From assembly GCA_021018815.1 (NCBI GenBank), contig JAITYX010000118.1, positions 620,001 to 684,000 on the forward strand: a stretch of DNA of 64,000 nt. Reading direction: 5' to 3'. This document shows, in pieces, positions 45,668 through 57,538 of this stretch (position 1 is its first letter; each line of letters opens with the position of its first letter). The stretch comes from Talinum fruticosum (lineage: Eukaryota > Streptophyta > Magnoliopsida > Caryophyllales > Talinaceae). The translations under genes and the position numbers were made by a program. The notes beneath the pieces were generated by a model. It ran no database searches. It saw only the letters and a program-made list of their open reading frames with translations, and was not told the DNA's origin.

Positions 45668-46339
45668 TAGGGTTGGCAACGAGGTAGGGATTGCCCGTTT
45701 CTGGCGGGGACCCGCCCCGAATGGGGAACAGGGTGGGGACGGGGAATTGGGTCAGAGATAATATTTGGCCCCGCTCCCTGTGTTTTTTTTTCAAAAATGG
45801 TCAATTATTAATATAAGGGTGTTATGGTAATATTACCCAATAAAACCCTAACTATAAAAGGTCCCACTTGCTCTCTCTTCTCACAAGCACAACCACTTAG
45901 TCTCTCTCCTGTCACTCCAGTCTCTACTTTCTTCTTCAATGTTTGCTCTCTTCTTCAATCTCGGAACTTCTTCAATAATCTCTTCTTTCTTCTCAATCTC
46001 TTTCCTCTGTGTGGGTCTCCGCTCTAGCGCTATGGCTTACTCTCATCTTCTCTCCCCATACTATCGCTTAGTTGCACTCGGTCTCTCCTTCCGGGTTACA
46101 CAACCGGCGACCGCCCGTCACCACACTATCCTCCGTGGCCTTCTTGCTTGCTCGCTTTGCTACTCGCCTCGAGATCTTAACATCAAATTTCATTTAGGTT
46201 TTGAAATTTAGCTTCGGGATCAAGGCCCCGACGGGGAACAAAATCCTCCGCGACGACGAGGCGGGATGGGGGCGAAGGGAGGAGCGGGGCGGGGACGGGG
46301 ATATCCCCTCGGGCCCGACCCGCCTCGTTGCCAACCCTA
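45668..46339. mobile_element. hAT-like non-autonomous element
   Basis: Perfect terminal inverted repeats TAGGGTTGGCAACGAGG and CCTCGTTGCCAACCCTA. The flanks GGTCTGCC (45,660-45,667) and AGTCTACT (46,340-46,347) match at 5 of 8, and all differences are transitions, consistent with an aged 8-bp duplication. The interior has a GGGGACGGGG-rich end on both sides and a CT-rich centre. No transposase. Confidence 0.8.
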
Positions 46340-46350
46340 AGTCTACTCGT

Positions 46351-46353
<3 letters not shown>

Positions 46354-46398
<45 letters not shown>
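46354..46398. repeat. (GA)n microsatellite
   Basis: About 22 GA units immediately right of the hAT-like element. Confidence 0.95.
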
Positions 46399-46404
<6 letters not shown>

Positions 46405-46870
46405 GGTATGAGAGAGAGACTGCTAGGGTTTCGGGAGGTAGAGGGAAGAGAGAGGCAGAGGCGGTTAGGGTTTCTATGGGTAGAGGATCGAGAAGAGGAA
46501 GAGGGTCGGTGAAAGAGGAGAAAGATGGAGCCGAGGATGGGCAAAGGCTTTCAAAGGTTTCGGTTGTGGACGAGAAAGTTTAAGGGAGGGAAGCGGAAAT
46601 GGGCCGATGGGGATGGGTCGCAGCGATGAAGGGAACAAGGATAGAGAGAGGTGGGAAGTTGCGCCGGACAAATTTGGCTTGAACAAATCGGGCCCACTTC
46701 TTTAGTCTTCACTCTTTTTCTTCTTTTCTTCGATTTTTCATATTTTCTACGAAAATACGACAAATTAAATTAAAATTCCTAATTTAATAATTATTATGAA
46801 CAAAATAAGATTTAAAAAGGTCTTAAAAGCATCATAGTTTTGACTCAACAACAACCGGGCGCCCCTACAA
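46399..46870. other. GA-rich to AT-rich non-coding stretch
   Basis: Continues the GA-rich tract to about 46,680 and then becomes AT-rich. No supportable gene. Confidence 0.4.
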
Positions 46871-47289
46871 GGAGACCTTAGGGGATTATTGAAGCTAAGA
46901 GAACTCTCCAAAGAGCCAATGAAAAAATCGCCACTTCTCATACTACTTCAACTCCCTATGCTACACACAACAGGCGATCAACATGGTTTAGGGGTCATAA
47001 TGGCTCTCCCTACCCAAGCCAGGAATAGAGGCCTCAATGAAGTAGAAGGTCGGTCGGCCCAAAACGATTGAGCACTCGTGGCCATAATCGGGAATGAGCA
47101 CGCCAACATGACATCCATAGGCATGACTAGGAGCGGTCAGCCATAAGAGAATGAAAGCAGTTGGTAGAGAGGCATCAAGGGCGGTCAAACATGAAAAATT
47201 GCAAAAAACCGGAAAGAACAAGGCTCACTCCACGGTCCTAGCGGAGGAAAAGTCCATACTTGTTGGAGGTTACGAGACTTTAGCCCCAT

Positions 47290-48180
47290 ATTGTTCCCAT
47301 CTTCGGACCCGATTTGCGTCTCAGCTTAGCCTACCTTTATCACACTTTTCTCAAAAAGGATCATGAATGCTCCTCGTCTAAAGAAGATAAGAATTCGAAC
47401 ATTGACCCCTATGATGGAACAAAAGATCCGAGAAGATCATTTTTCATACTACAAGTCACACATGTATGTGTTAGACGGAGACAATGCATATACTATTGGT
47501 ACTTCCCCGCCACCTTGAAAGGAGTCGCACAAAGGTGGTTCAATGGTCTTCCTTAAGGAAGCATCTCCTTCTTTAAGGAGTTGCGCGAGAAGTTCATGGG
47601 ACAATTCATTACAAGCCTCAAGTAAAAGAGAACGAGCATCCATCTCTCCAAAGTCAAGCAAGGAAAGAATAAACCTCTCAAGGACTATGTTCGAAGGTTC
47701 CCTGGAGAAGGTGTCCCAATCCCGGACTTAAAAGAGGAAGTAGCCTATACCGCTTTCCTTGACAAGCTCAAGGGTGGAAGATTCAAATTCTCTTTGGTCG
47801 AGCAAAAGATATGCACCTTAGCAGAGGCACTTTGAAAAGAAGCGGACTTCATCCAAGCCATAGAAATATGTTCTCAAGAACAAGAAGTACTCAACAAGAG
47901 GGGAGAGGACAGAAAGCTCACTCATAGAGCCGACAAGAGACACAAGGACTATGACGTCGATCACCGCTTTAATACCAACCCGAGGAGCATGTTGATGGAG
48001 ATCAAGGGTCATCCAATGTTACGAAATCTAACTCGTATGACAACTCCCTACAAACTGCAGAATTCCAACAAGTATTGCGAGTATCATGAACAAACGGGGC
48101 ATGGTACTTCGATTGTCGAGTGCTGAAAAAAGCGCTCGAGAAGCTTACCGATCATGACTAGATTGATCGCTTCCTCAAAA
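47290..48180 (+). pseudogene. Gypsy gag (Retrotrans_gag, Tat lineage), broken
   Basis: Particle protein of a different Gypsy element from the two minus-strand copies. IDPYDGTKDPRRSF (about 47,400) matches the 'YDGT.DP.EHL' start of the domain. FPATLKGVAQRWFNGLP (about 47,505-47,555) is the conserved centre. After a stop and in the next codons come GSISFFKELREKFMGQF (about 47,560), KVKQGKNKPLKDYV and a C-terminal EVAYTAFLDKLKGGRF (about 47,735). Further sequence to 48,180 reads as a Cys/His-containing tail with stops. Upstream sequence from 46,880 may be the gag N-terminus but is fragmented. No LTR could be assigned with confidence. Confidence 0.75.
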
Positions 48181-48429
48181 GAAGCCCTAAAAGAGCTCAA
48201 AGAGACCCTTCAAATCTCGGGGACGAGCAACAAGATAAAGACTCTATCAAAGTCATTGTGACTATCGTTGGGGGCTTTGCGGGAGGCCTTAGTCCATCAT
48301 CTTGGAAGGCTTATCTCCGAAGTGCCTAGCAAATCATGATAATAGGATGACCTCCATCCTTGAAAGTTCTAACCAGGACCTTTGGAGAGTAAGAAATGAA
48401 GGGCATAGCCACCCCTATGATGACTCAAT

Positions 48430-48870
48430 GGTAATCAAGTTGGAGATTTCGACACTATACTAAGAATGATCCTTGTGGACATAGGGAGTTCGGTGGATAT
48501 TATCACCATGGAATGTTTGAGCTAGCTGAAGTGCTCGTGGAAGATCTTGTTCCCCTCGTGAATTCCATCCTTGGATTCAGGGGGCAAACAGATCCATCCC
48601 ATAAGCATGATACCCCTACCTATTAGAATTGGAGAGAAAGCTAAGGCTAGAAACACACTTGGCGGACTTCTTGGTGGTGGACATTCTTTCAAGCATACAA
48701 TGTCATCATAGGATGTTCAACCCTTTACAAGTTCAAAGCTGTCATCGCACCATACCTTCCGCTCATGCAATACGAGCTCGATGATAGCACCATGGGCAAG
48801 ATCTACAAGGACCAGAAGACCACACGTGAGTGCTACTATGTAATCCTTCAACCCTTAATTAAAAGGAAGA
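48430..48870 (+). pseudogene. Gypsy aspartic protease (Tat lineage), broken
   Basis: Cuts the Gag-Pol polyprotein. MILVDIGSSVDIITMECL (about 48,470-48,520) corresponds to the active site 'LVDTGSS.DIL', here with Ile in place of Thr after the catalytic Asp. AYNVIIGCSTLYKFKAVIAP (about 48,695-48,755) matches 'YNAIIGRP.L....AV.S', and DQKTTRECYY (about 48,810) matches the linker that follows in Tat elements. The segment between contains stops and indels. No reverse transcriptase follows; the recognisable element stops at about 48,870. Confidence 0.7.
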
Positions 48871-48879
48871 AAGACGCCA

Positions 48880-50996
48880 TGGGAGACCTAAGATGACCCT
48901 AAGGGAAAGTGACCTAAGGTAGAACCTCCAACTAAAGGCCCCGAGACCATGATGCTCCAACGGAGGAAGAGCTCTTGCTCCCAAGGCACTTCGTACAAGG
49001 CGTCATTGGCCCTTTCTAAGGAAAAAAGTATCTTCCCTAAATAAAGTGACAACCTTAAGAGGTACTTTGTCTAAGTGTTATTGATAGCATTGTGAATAGA
49101 GTTCACCTATCTAGGAACTTTTTATTTCTAGCGAGCAAGGCCCGGAAGCTCATTGTCCGGCGTGAGTTTCCCTTCTTTAAAGACTCGCCTGAATAAGTAA
49201 GTCTCAATTTTGTAAAGGAATTGCTTACGCTTGAGGCATCTTTTCTGAAAGTGCTTAATGGGGGCATAAATTCCTCCTTTTGTGCGGACTTCAATTTTCC
49301 CTCATTAATACACCGAGTGTGTGTTTACATAAGTTATGTAATTTCTTCGTTTAACATTTTTATTCTTTGTCAAGTTAGGGCACAACAATAGGGGCTAACA
49401 TGACCCTATAATACAACCAAACCAAGTCGTAAAATCCAAGGGGCTAACATGATTTCCTAATGTAAGGACGTCAAGCCTCAAAACTTAGGGCCCGACTTAA
49501 CCCACTAGCTCAATTGGAGAAAGGGAATAGAATTCAAAACTTGGCAACAACTAAAAAGCATGAGAAGAAGCAAATGATGCACAAATCAAGCTAAGGTAAG
49601 AAGTATATGGCAAATCAAAGCAAACTCAAACAAAAGAGTAGTAAACATCGGGCATGAAGATAAGTAATGACAATGACATACGAATAAAGTGTCAAGAAGA
49701 TATTAACAAGAAGCATTATGGCCATCCGATGGCCTCGAAGAAAGAGATTAACATACGAAGTGATATAGTCTACCTATAATTTTGGTCATCTATTTATCCC
49801 GACTAACATCCTCCTCGTTCTCCCTCATGAGGAGTCAACCTTCCAAGCATAATGGATAAGGATCGACCTATTAGGAGAGACCTGAAAGGAGATGTCTTTT
49901 AAAAATAAAGCTTTGATATAGACAATCATATTTCTAAAAGATCAACTATGGTCATAAGATGCTTACACCTATCAAAAGAACAAGATCAATACCCTTAAAG
50001 AATTAGGCCGCAAGAAATCGACCCAAAGTTATACGTATAAGAAACCTCGGCTCGGCTTGACACGCCACAACGGATCCGTTCAAAAGATACAGCGTGTGGA
50101 TCCGTTCGGAAGAAGTCAACCACTAAGAGATTCACTTAGCATAGTATGAAAAGACCGGAAGACAATCTGTCTTTCCCACTCGCATATCGAGTGAGAAGGT
50201 GTATAAGGTCGAGGCATATTATGCTTAAGAGGAAGGACCCACTCCATATGGATCATTTGACTACCCAAGAGATTTTCCTGTAATTTTGATAATCAGTGTT
50301 ATAAAAGTCAGAGGTCGTCTAGCATTTCCTATCTCCCCTGATAATTGCCATTGATCGTCTTTCAGTCTTTCTTTCTGCCTTCAGTGGATACGTTTATATG
50401 GCCCTTTTCTACGTAGGTTCAATCTACGATTGCTCTCTCCAAACTCCAGCAAAAGTCAATTGGGTGCCCACATTTTTCTCAAAAAATGAAAAGAGTGATT
50501 GTTCACAAATTGAAGACGAAGATGTTTTGGCCTTTAAGACGCTCGATCGTTATTATATAGCCCGAACACTAAACATCGCTTCTTAACATCAAGTTTAGGG
50601 AAAGCGAGGAGTTAAAATAACCATCCAATCTAAAATTATGACTTGGGATCAATAAGAGGCACCCTACGGAAGCCCATACTAAGGAGCCGACATGTTTTAA
50701 CCGAGCGTGGAGTGGACACATTCTCACTCAAAGTGGGTTCGACTTTTCTCGACCAAAGAAGGACCAATATTTTTGCCCCAATGGAGTTGGAGTCGTCATT
50801 TTTCACTTCAAAATAGGTTGATATTTTTTATTCAAAGGAGTCTAAAATTTTCTTCACCCTAAAGGAGTTGCTAATTTATCGCCCCAAATCGGATCAGTAT
50901 TTTTCAATCCAAAGGAGTTCATATTTTTCACGCCCTAACATTGAGGTCGGTATTTCCGTCCCCTTTAATCTTATCTCTTATACAAAAATTGGTTCG
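48880..50996. other. Gypsy-derived non-coding DNA, LTR-like in part
   Basis: No pol domains are recognisable. Positions 49,760-50,460 look like an LTR: a TATAAAAG box at 50,300-50,307, TCGAGTGAG/CTCGCATATCGAG stretches, and TTGGGTGCCCACAT at 50,459, which could be a decayed TTGGCGCCCACCG primer-site context. Positions 50,620-50,990 hold imperfect ~40-bp repeats around CCAAAGGAGTT and ATTTTTCA. Identity is tentative. Confidence 0.4.
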
Positions 50997-51600
50997 TGTA
51001 GGAACCATAGCCTTCCGCCTGAAACAGGTCTGGGCCGAACCGAGCTTCCCATGAATGGGTTGGGTGTTTGGGTTTTCGAAGCTTTTTAAAGAATGATTTT
51101 AGGGTTTTAAAGATTGATTTTTAAAGTGTGGATTGACCTCTTATTTAGAGTTCGAATTTTATTAAGTTAAGTTAAAGGCGAATTAAATTAAATTGATTGG
51201 TGGTTTTATTAATTATTTTATTTTAGAAGTTATTTTGAGAATTCTCGAATATTATTTCTTAACTAAACAAAATAAAAAATTAGGGTTTCAAATCTGCGGT
51301 GAGGCTTTAGGGCCAAACTGGTTGGAAACACCATTTTGGACCCAAGCCACGACCACTTACCACTCGGTGCTGGCCCGAACCAACACCTGGCGATCAGGGG
51401 CATCGACCACGAGGCCATGGATGAATAAATCAGCCTCGTCCCTTGGCCTAGTAGGTAGGTTTAGAAGCCCTAAATTTTGTACCTACGATCTGAAAGAACC
51501 GAGATGCAAGTTGAATAGAAATAAAGCAAACCGAGGAGTCATTAGTCGGTTTTTGGAAGAAAAACTAACAAAAACAAAAGAAATAAAATTTGCTCAGTGT
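50997..51600 (-). repeat. LTR fragment of the second gag-only Gypsy copy
   Basis: Starts TGTAGGAACC and matches 16,933-17,490 and 35,217-35,440 (TGATTTTAGGGTTTT, GAATTTTATTAAG, AATATTATTTCTTAACTAAA). Only about 600 bp of the ~2-kb LTR are present, then gag follows directly, so the intervening spacer, polypurine tract and LTR promoter have been deleted. Confidence 0.7.
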
Positions 51601-51669
51601 CGTGTTCTCGTGCACGATGGTATTTGCAAAGCTTTCCGCGTCCTAAGTTTCGGACTTTCGCAGCTTCTA

Positions 51670-52680
51670 ATTCCGATCTAATGGGTGGCAATTCTATCTT
51701 TCTTTTAGCCAGTAGATGGTCAAGGGCTTGAGTATAGGTGGTATCAATAGGAGTGTAATCAGTATACCTATTGAGGGCATTGACATCTGCACCCTTGCTA
51801 GCATTGCCTGTATTGGAGGTTTTATTATCTTTGGATTGATAATTCCCACTATACCCAGATCCACGACTTTTGTGGTCGTGGTTGACAACTATTTTTCTAT
51901 CAGCATGGCAGCATCTCTAAGGGTTGAGAAGTTCGTCATTGGTAAGAATTTGAGATGTTGGTTGTAGGCGAGGCTAAAGGTTCTTCATGATGATACCGAC
52001 TTGGTCCTTCCGGGAAGGTCGGTCTACCATGTGGGCAGCCTTTGTTCTCCATTTGGTGAGGAAGTCCGTGGAAATTTCTTTCTCACCTTGATTAATCAGC
52101 TCCTAGTCTCTAAGAGTAACTGGTAAATCAGTGTTATAGGAGTATTGATGTATGAACTTCTTGCACAAATCAGCCCGATTGGTGACCTTACGTGGGTCGA
52201 TTGCGTTATACCGCTTCATTACGTCAATATCAAAAGTCCATGGGATGATGGGGATTCTCGGAACCTCTAAACTTGATATTAGGCATGGTAAACATAGGGG
52301 TAGCTTCCCTTTAGGGATTGAAGTGAATCCCTTATGATCAAAATAGTGATTACTGAACATAGATGACTCCCTTAACATTTGTTCTATCCGATCTACGCGT
52401 GGATCGAGCTGAGATTTGGATTCATGCTTAGGGATTCCTGTATGGGTCTGTTTGGAGGAGATAGAGTAGGTGAAGGTGGATGACTTACTCTCCCTCCTCT
52501 TCTTAACCGTTCTACTTCCTCATCTCTCTTACTCGTCCTCAATAGCTTTGAGGATAACCTTAAGATCACTTGATATATATGCTATCTTCTCATCGTAAGC
52601 ATCTATCCTAGCTTCCACCCTCGCTAAGTTCTCATTAAGAAAAGCAAGAATACAAGACTATTCTAGGGTTAAATCCATTG
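51670..52680 (-). pseudogene. Gypsy gag of the second gag-only copy, broken
   Basis: Closely related to 31,370-32,202. A coiled-coil-like N-terminus (ARVEARIDAYDEKIAYI, about 52,620-52,570) is followed by DPRVDRIEQMLRESSMF (about 52,400), TFDIDVMKRYNAIDPRKVTN (about 52,240), KKFIHQYSYNTDLPVTLRD (about 52,160-52,105), then after a stop AAHMVDRPSRKDQV (about 52,040) and a C-terminal DYTPIDTTYTQALDHLLAKR (about 51,740-51,690), the segment that follows the gag core in Tat elements. Stops and frame changes are fewer in the core than in the first copy. Confidence 0.75.
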
Positions 52681-53089
52681 GAAGGGAATTCTCTCTAGGT
52701 ACTGCCTTATAACAAGAAATAGATCGAACCAGTGTGGTGTGCACCAAAATATGTTGCACCGGTGTAGACCGCGGAGTATAACGTAATGCGAGTGGGGAGA
52801 AGATGTGTCGGACTCCTTGTTGAGGTGTTCTAATCTTTTGGAGCTTAGATTCCGACGATACTCAATTACGGTAAACGTCCCTATTCTACATTCCAAAGGA
52901 TGAGGTTTAGGATCATGTGAAAGAATATCACTTTTGGGAGGAAGGGACTTAAGCGTAAGATTTGAAGAGCCCACAAATGCTTTTATTTGGATGCACATAA
53001 AGGATGTAATAGAAAAATAGAGTGCATGGGATGACTTATGACTTAGTTAGGGATGATTTTATGACTTAGCTAATGCATAATGCATGGAT

Positions 53090-53425
53090 GATTGATCCTT
53101 AATGGAAGATGGTTTTATTTTGGCTAGATGAAATATGATAATGCATTTCCCTATATTTGGAATGAATTTTTTTTGCTCAAATGGAATATGAAAATGCAAA
53201 ACGGACTCACCTAATTTGAGATGAATTTATTTTGGTTAAATGAAATGCAAAGCGGACTCACCTAATTTGAAATGAATTTATTTTGGCTAAATGAAATGTA
53301 AATGCAAAACGGACTCACCTAATTTGCGATGAATTTATTTTGGCTAAATGAAATGTAAAGATACAAAACGAGACTCACCTAATTTGAGATGATTTTATTT
53401 TGGCTAAATGAAATACAAAGATGCA
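53090..53425. repeat. Tandem array in the leader of the second Gypsy copy (about 6 units)
   Basis: Units of 54-60 bp with GGACTCACCTAATTTG and TTATTTTGGCTAAATGAAA, the same repeat as at 32,640-33,420 but more homogeneous. Confidence 0.85.
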
Positions 53426-54190
53426 AAATTGCTAGATAGGAATTCAAAATGAGAATAAAAAGAAAAGAAGGTAAAAAGACGGATCGATTGAACAAAAGAT
53501 AGAGGAGACCTTGGTAAGTCTCTTCGGACCGATCAGCGGTGACTACCTATACCCCTTAAAGAAGGTTTTAATATGACTCGAAAATGCAAGTAATGGACCG
53601 ACCTAAAAGGAAAAGGTGGTTTGACTTTTGGCTAAATGCACATAATGGACCGATTCTAGGAAATTTTAAGATATTTTATTTGCACCAATACAATGGCTAA
53701 TCAAGACCTTGCTCGCCTATTCCTAAAGGCTCACAAGTAGAGGATTAAATGTAAAATAAACACACTTATTCAAGCAAGCAAATGAAGGAAAAGGGGCCAC
53801 CTAATAGTCAATAAAGATTTATGGTCAAAAGAGGTTTAGACTAGGTAGGATATATGGTGACTCATAGTCCGAGGATTTAGTCTTCCGTGTGGGGTACGAT
53901 AAGAAAAAAATGTTAGAATCCTCGGTGCCTCTCGAGTAAACCAAGAGCATGTGCTATGAGGGAAGATGTACCGCCTTCGTTGGCAATCAAGCCTAGCTGG
54001 GCCCACCTGGAACGCAATATGAGCCTCTTACGAGAAATGTTAACAAGGGGTAAAATAAATTTGTCCTATGGTCCAACAATAGTAATACACTATGTTCAAA
54101 GGTCGCTAAATGTAGGATTCCTAATGCAAATACATCATTAAAACTCGCTACTCAAATTTTTAAGTTTCATCCTCTTAATAAGTGATTTAT

Positions 54191-54207
54191 CCCCAGTGGA
54201 GTCGCCA
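54191..54207 (-). promoter_or_regulatory. Primer-binding site of the second Gypsy copy
   Basis: Minus strand TGGCGACTCCACTGGGG, next to the LTR end CGTAGGAACC. It differs from the first copy (TGGCGACTCAGCTGGGG) at two positions. Confidence 0.75.
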
Positions 54208-54208
54208 C

Positions 54209-54387
54209 TCGTAGGAACCAAGGCCGTCCACCCCGAACCGGGCCGGCAGAATTGAGATTCCCACGAATGGCTTGGGCATTTGGGTTTTCGAAAGCTTTTT
54301 AAAGAATGATTTTAGGGTTTTGAAGACTGATTTTTGAAAGTAGGGATTGACCTCCGATTTAGAATTCTGAATTTTATTAAGTCAAGT
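54209..54387 (-). repeat. Start of the 5' LTR of the second Gypsy copy, cut by a Copia insertion
   Basis: Collinear with 50,997-51,180. Interrupted at 54,387 (AAGTCAAGT) by the Copia LTR that starts at 54,388. Confidence 0.75.
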
Positions 54388-55806
54388 TGAAAGTTTGCTC
54401 TAGAAGTGTCTAAGTCACCCTAGTGGGGAGGGGGTGGGGAGGGGGTGAATAGGGTGATGAAGAAAATTAAACACGTTTTGCATAAGCATTAGATAAAGCA
54501 GATTTTGAGTCTAGAGTGGACTTAGAAAGACAAATACACCGATATATGTGGAAACCCTCATAGGGCGAGAAAACCATGGACAATGCTAATCCAAGCACCA
54601 AATCAAATGCACTATTTTGAATCTACAAAATACAAAGGATCGACTCAACCGAATTGCTCCCTTAAACAATTCTTTACAAAGTTTTTCTAGACTCGAAGTT
54701 CCCTTATCTAATCTAGTACTTCCGACTTCGATAACCTTTACAATCAAGGACAACCGAGTTGGGTTAACCCTTACAGCTCGGTCAAGGGACTTACAAAGAA
54801 AGTAGGAAAAGAATGTAAGTGATTACGAAGTTGGAGTTGTAAGGAGAAGATTGAGTAATAATGCACTAAGTAAGTGTTAGGCATTAAATTCAGCAATAAT
54901 TCTAGTTACAGCAATCTTCAAGTCTTGTGGAGTGGCTTCTATATATAGACAACGAGGTAGAATGATCATTGAGTCTTGTTTCGGATCTGAAATCTTCATT
55001 AGCCATTGTAACGGCTATTCCGAGTTACTCAGGAAAGATCCGTTAGGATGTGAACGTTGTGCAACGACTCTTGGCTCCAAAAGATGGTGTAATCAACTGG
55101 TGGTGACTGAAAACCGAGGTGGAAATAACCGTTAAGCCTAGAGTTGGAGTTTTGTAGTTTTGGAAACAAACAACCCCGACACGGTGTATGAGCCATGTCC
55201 GAAGTAGCTAAAACTTATCCGATGGTGTTTAACGGCTAGAAGTCTGGTTGCTTTTGTAATTCAAAAATAGATTAGCCTTGTTTAAAGAACCTACAAAAGC
55301 AAACCACATTGGTTCTCAAAGTATAAAATACTTTGGTCCAAGATTAGGCACAGATAATAATTAAATTAGAGTAATTAAGTGCTTAATTATCTTTGGCCTA
55401 AAAGAGTGGAATTTTCTGTGTCTAATATCCATTATGTTAAGATTCCATCTTGAGTCAATCTTAAAAACAATCAAGTTAGATAGTAAAACATCAATAAGCA
55501 TGAACTTGATTCAATTAAATAATCTTCCAAGAAATAAACTGACTTAGAATAAAGAATTAATGCTCTAATTCATTTTACTTTGAAATACAAAGTCGATGCT
55601 CAAAATAAATGTGTTCGAGAAATTATTTGAGCATGCGATGGTTCCGAATGGTGTTTGAGTGAGTCGAAACACAAGTAAGAGATATGCAGTGAAGCGCTTT
55701 CGAGTCAATTAGAATAGAATGAAAACTTAGAAATGAGTTTTTATAATGCCTAGAATGACTTAGAATCAAAACATAAGAGGGATAGAGAGTTATACCCGAG
55801 TCTTCA
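54388..55806 (-). repeat. 3' LTR of the second Copia element
   Basis: 1,419 bp, ends TGAAAGTTTGC and GAGTCTTCA. The TATA box is at 54,938-54,951 (TCTATATATAGAC). The stem CACCCTA/TAGGGTG has an enlarged G-rich loop at 54,424-54,446. Confidence 0.9.
54424..54446 (+). other. G-quadruplex-type motif in the Copia LTR
   Basis: Four G-runs of 4-5 separated by single bases (GGGGAGGGGGTGGGGAGGGG...). Created by a tandem duplication of a short G-rich unit; the other LTR copies have only GAGGGGGTG here. Confidence 0.8.
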
Positions 55807-55823
55807 ATCTCCCCTTTTTGATG
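55807..55823 (-). promoter_or_regulatory. Polypurine tract of the second Copia element
   Basis: Identical to 19,937-19,953 and likewise abuts the LTR start. Confidence 0.9.
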
Positions 55824-56186
55824 AGAGGCATTCAATACTTTAAGATAGAGACTTGTTAGTTCAAAAATGAGTTTTCATTATAAATTGATCGGAGCAGGAA
55901 ACAATATTCTCTTTAAAGTGAGACTAGAGATACTTATAAAATGCAACTCGAGATCAAATCGTAACTCAAAACATGTTTTCGGATAATTCATCGGAGCGAA
56001 GAAACAAAATGATATCTAGAGCAAATATGTTAAAGAGTTGAGTATTGAAGCAAGATAAATATGTAACTCGAAACAAGTATGCTCGGGAAAGAAAAATCTT
56101 TCAATGCTCGAAATAAATATGTATAGAAAAAATAAATTAAACTCACACAAAAGGGGGAACTCCCCTAAACCAAACATCTAAGTTTT

Positions 56187-57538
56187 CTATTTTTCTCCCT
56201 CAATGCATTTTATCAAAAGTAGGGAGGAAATAACAGAAAAGTACAACAGATTTTGGACAACACAAAAAAATGAAATCTGAGTTAAAAAAATAAACCGAGT
56301 AGAGATGACAGGTTGTGCTGGAGGAGGAGGGATGAGCGATGCACTGCGCCTATATGCTTGTGTAGAAGTGGATGAGCGGGGAGGCTGCAGCACTAAAATG
56401 TCGGGAATCCGCTTAGTCCTGGTTCCGTGAACCAAGGAAACATCATCCTCATGAGCTTCTTTCTCGAAGACAACCGCAAGTTGGGCTTTTGAGGCGGGGA
56501 TTTTGACTGACCGGCATCGCCAACCTCTTCGAGCCACTCGAACATGATCCGAAGAGATCGGTTTTGGTTCTTTTGCACCCTGGCCCTCACATTGATTAGT
56601 CGCTTCTTCTTCTTTTTCTTCTTCCTTCTCCTTAGCTTCTTCTTTTGCAGCTTGGGCTTCTTCTTTCTACGGCTTGGGCTTCTTCCTCAGCTTGCCTCTA
56701 TAGTTGCTTCTTCTACCTCGGCTAAGGTTGACTTAGCCGGGCTGGAGGACTCCTCGAAGTATCGGATGTGTCCGAGTTCTCGGCATCTTTTCTTCTGCAT
56801 TCTTGGAGGAGGTGAAGCTGATCGTGCTATTCTTATATAATCCCCTTAAGTTCAAACATGAGATCTTGGTTCTCCCCGATCCGAGACTGTGTGGTCTTCC
56901 GGAGAATAACCAGGTTGGGAATAATATTTTTGAAGGAGCATCGAGTGGCCTAAAACCCTTTAGACACATATTCAAATTTGTTTACCATTTCGACAAACAT
57001 TGCAGAGAGAGAGAAGTTTGAGAATTAGAAGAACTAGCGATCGATGGTGGAGAAGTCTGGTGTAGTATGAGTCCGAGTGGGTGGAGGAGGTAATGGTGGT
57101 AATTCGGATCCGTGAACCCGGACACTAGGTTTTACTTCTGGTACCCCTAACCCAAGAGCTCTTTTCTACCTATACAAATGGCAGCTTCCGAGCAAGTGTT
57201 AGGGTCTATGGGAAGGGGAACTTTGAACCGCTTAAAGATAATAGTAAGAAGAGATCCGAAGGGATAAGGAGCAGATTTCTTTGAGTGACCGAGCACATAG
57301 GCCATCCGCTCAAGAATAGCAGGGAAGAGGTCTACTTCATAGCCCTCTAGAATATTGAACAAAGCTTTGAGAATCTTAGAGTTTGGATTCTCTTTGTCTG
57401 GAATAATGAGAGAAAAAGGTTCTCATCGGGATGAAGCAGAGAAGCCTTGCTTCGGACTTCATCCGAGTAACGGAGAAGTTCTTTCGTGACTCGGACACCT
57501 CTTTTGCATACTTTTCAAAGAAATCATCTCGCGATTTC
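56187..57538 (-). pseudogene. Extra downstream ORF of the second Copia element, 5'-truncated and frame-broken
   Basis: Homologous to 20,182-22,084. The minus strand reads KYAKEVSES-like sequence near 57,500, then MFNILEGYEVDLFPAILERM (57,362-57,303) and KRFKVPLP, then several frame-shifted Glu- and Pro-rich pieces. The end is a Pro-rich segment (SLIPPPPAQPVIST, about 56,330-56,290) and a hydrophobic stretch (NLLYFSVISSLLLI, about 56,245-56,205) next to the stop at 56,187. The N-terminal third is missing because a plus-strand LTR begins at 57,539. Conservation of a Pro-rich stretch followed by a hydrophobic C-terminus in both copies supports a membrane-anchored product in the ancestral element; function is unknown. 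Confidence 0.6.

Larger units (their letters stand above)
54388..57538 (-). mobile_element. 3' third of a second Sirevirus-like Copia element, minus strand
   Basis: Consists of the 3' LTR (54,388-55,806), polypurine tract (55,807-55,823) and the extra downstream ORF (57,538-56,187). It ends abruptly at 57,538, where a plus-strand Copia LTR begins. Pol, gag and 5' LTR are absent. The LTR is clearly more diverged than those at 18,410-29,177; many ACTCGG sites there read ACTTAG here. Confidence 0.85.

Noticed and set aside
45459..45761. 100-residue charged frame as a host gene
   Set aside because: Runs into the hAT-like element end and has no recognised domain or intron structure.
46194..46544. 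116-residue minus-strand frame
   Set aside because: Spans the hAT-like terminus and the GA microsatellite; composition explains the open frame.
56544..56840. 98-residue plus-strand frame with a hydrophobic start
   Set aside because: Antisense to the Copia downstream ORF; the Phe/Leu run is the complement of a Glu/Lys-rich segment.
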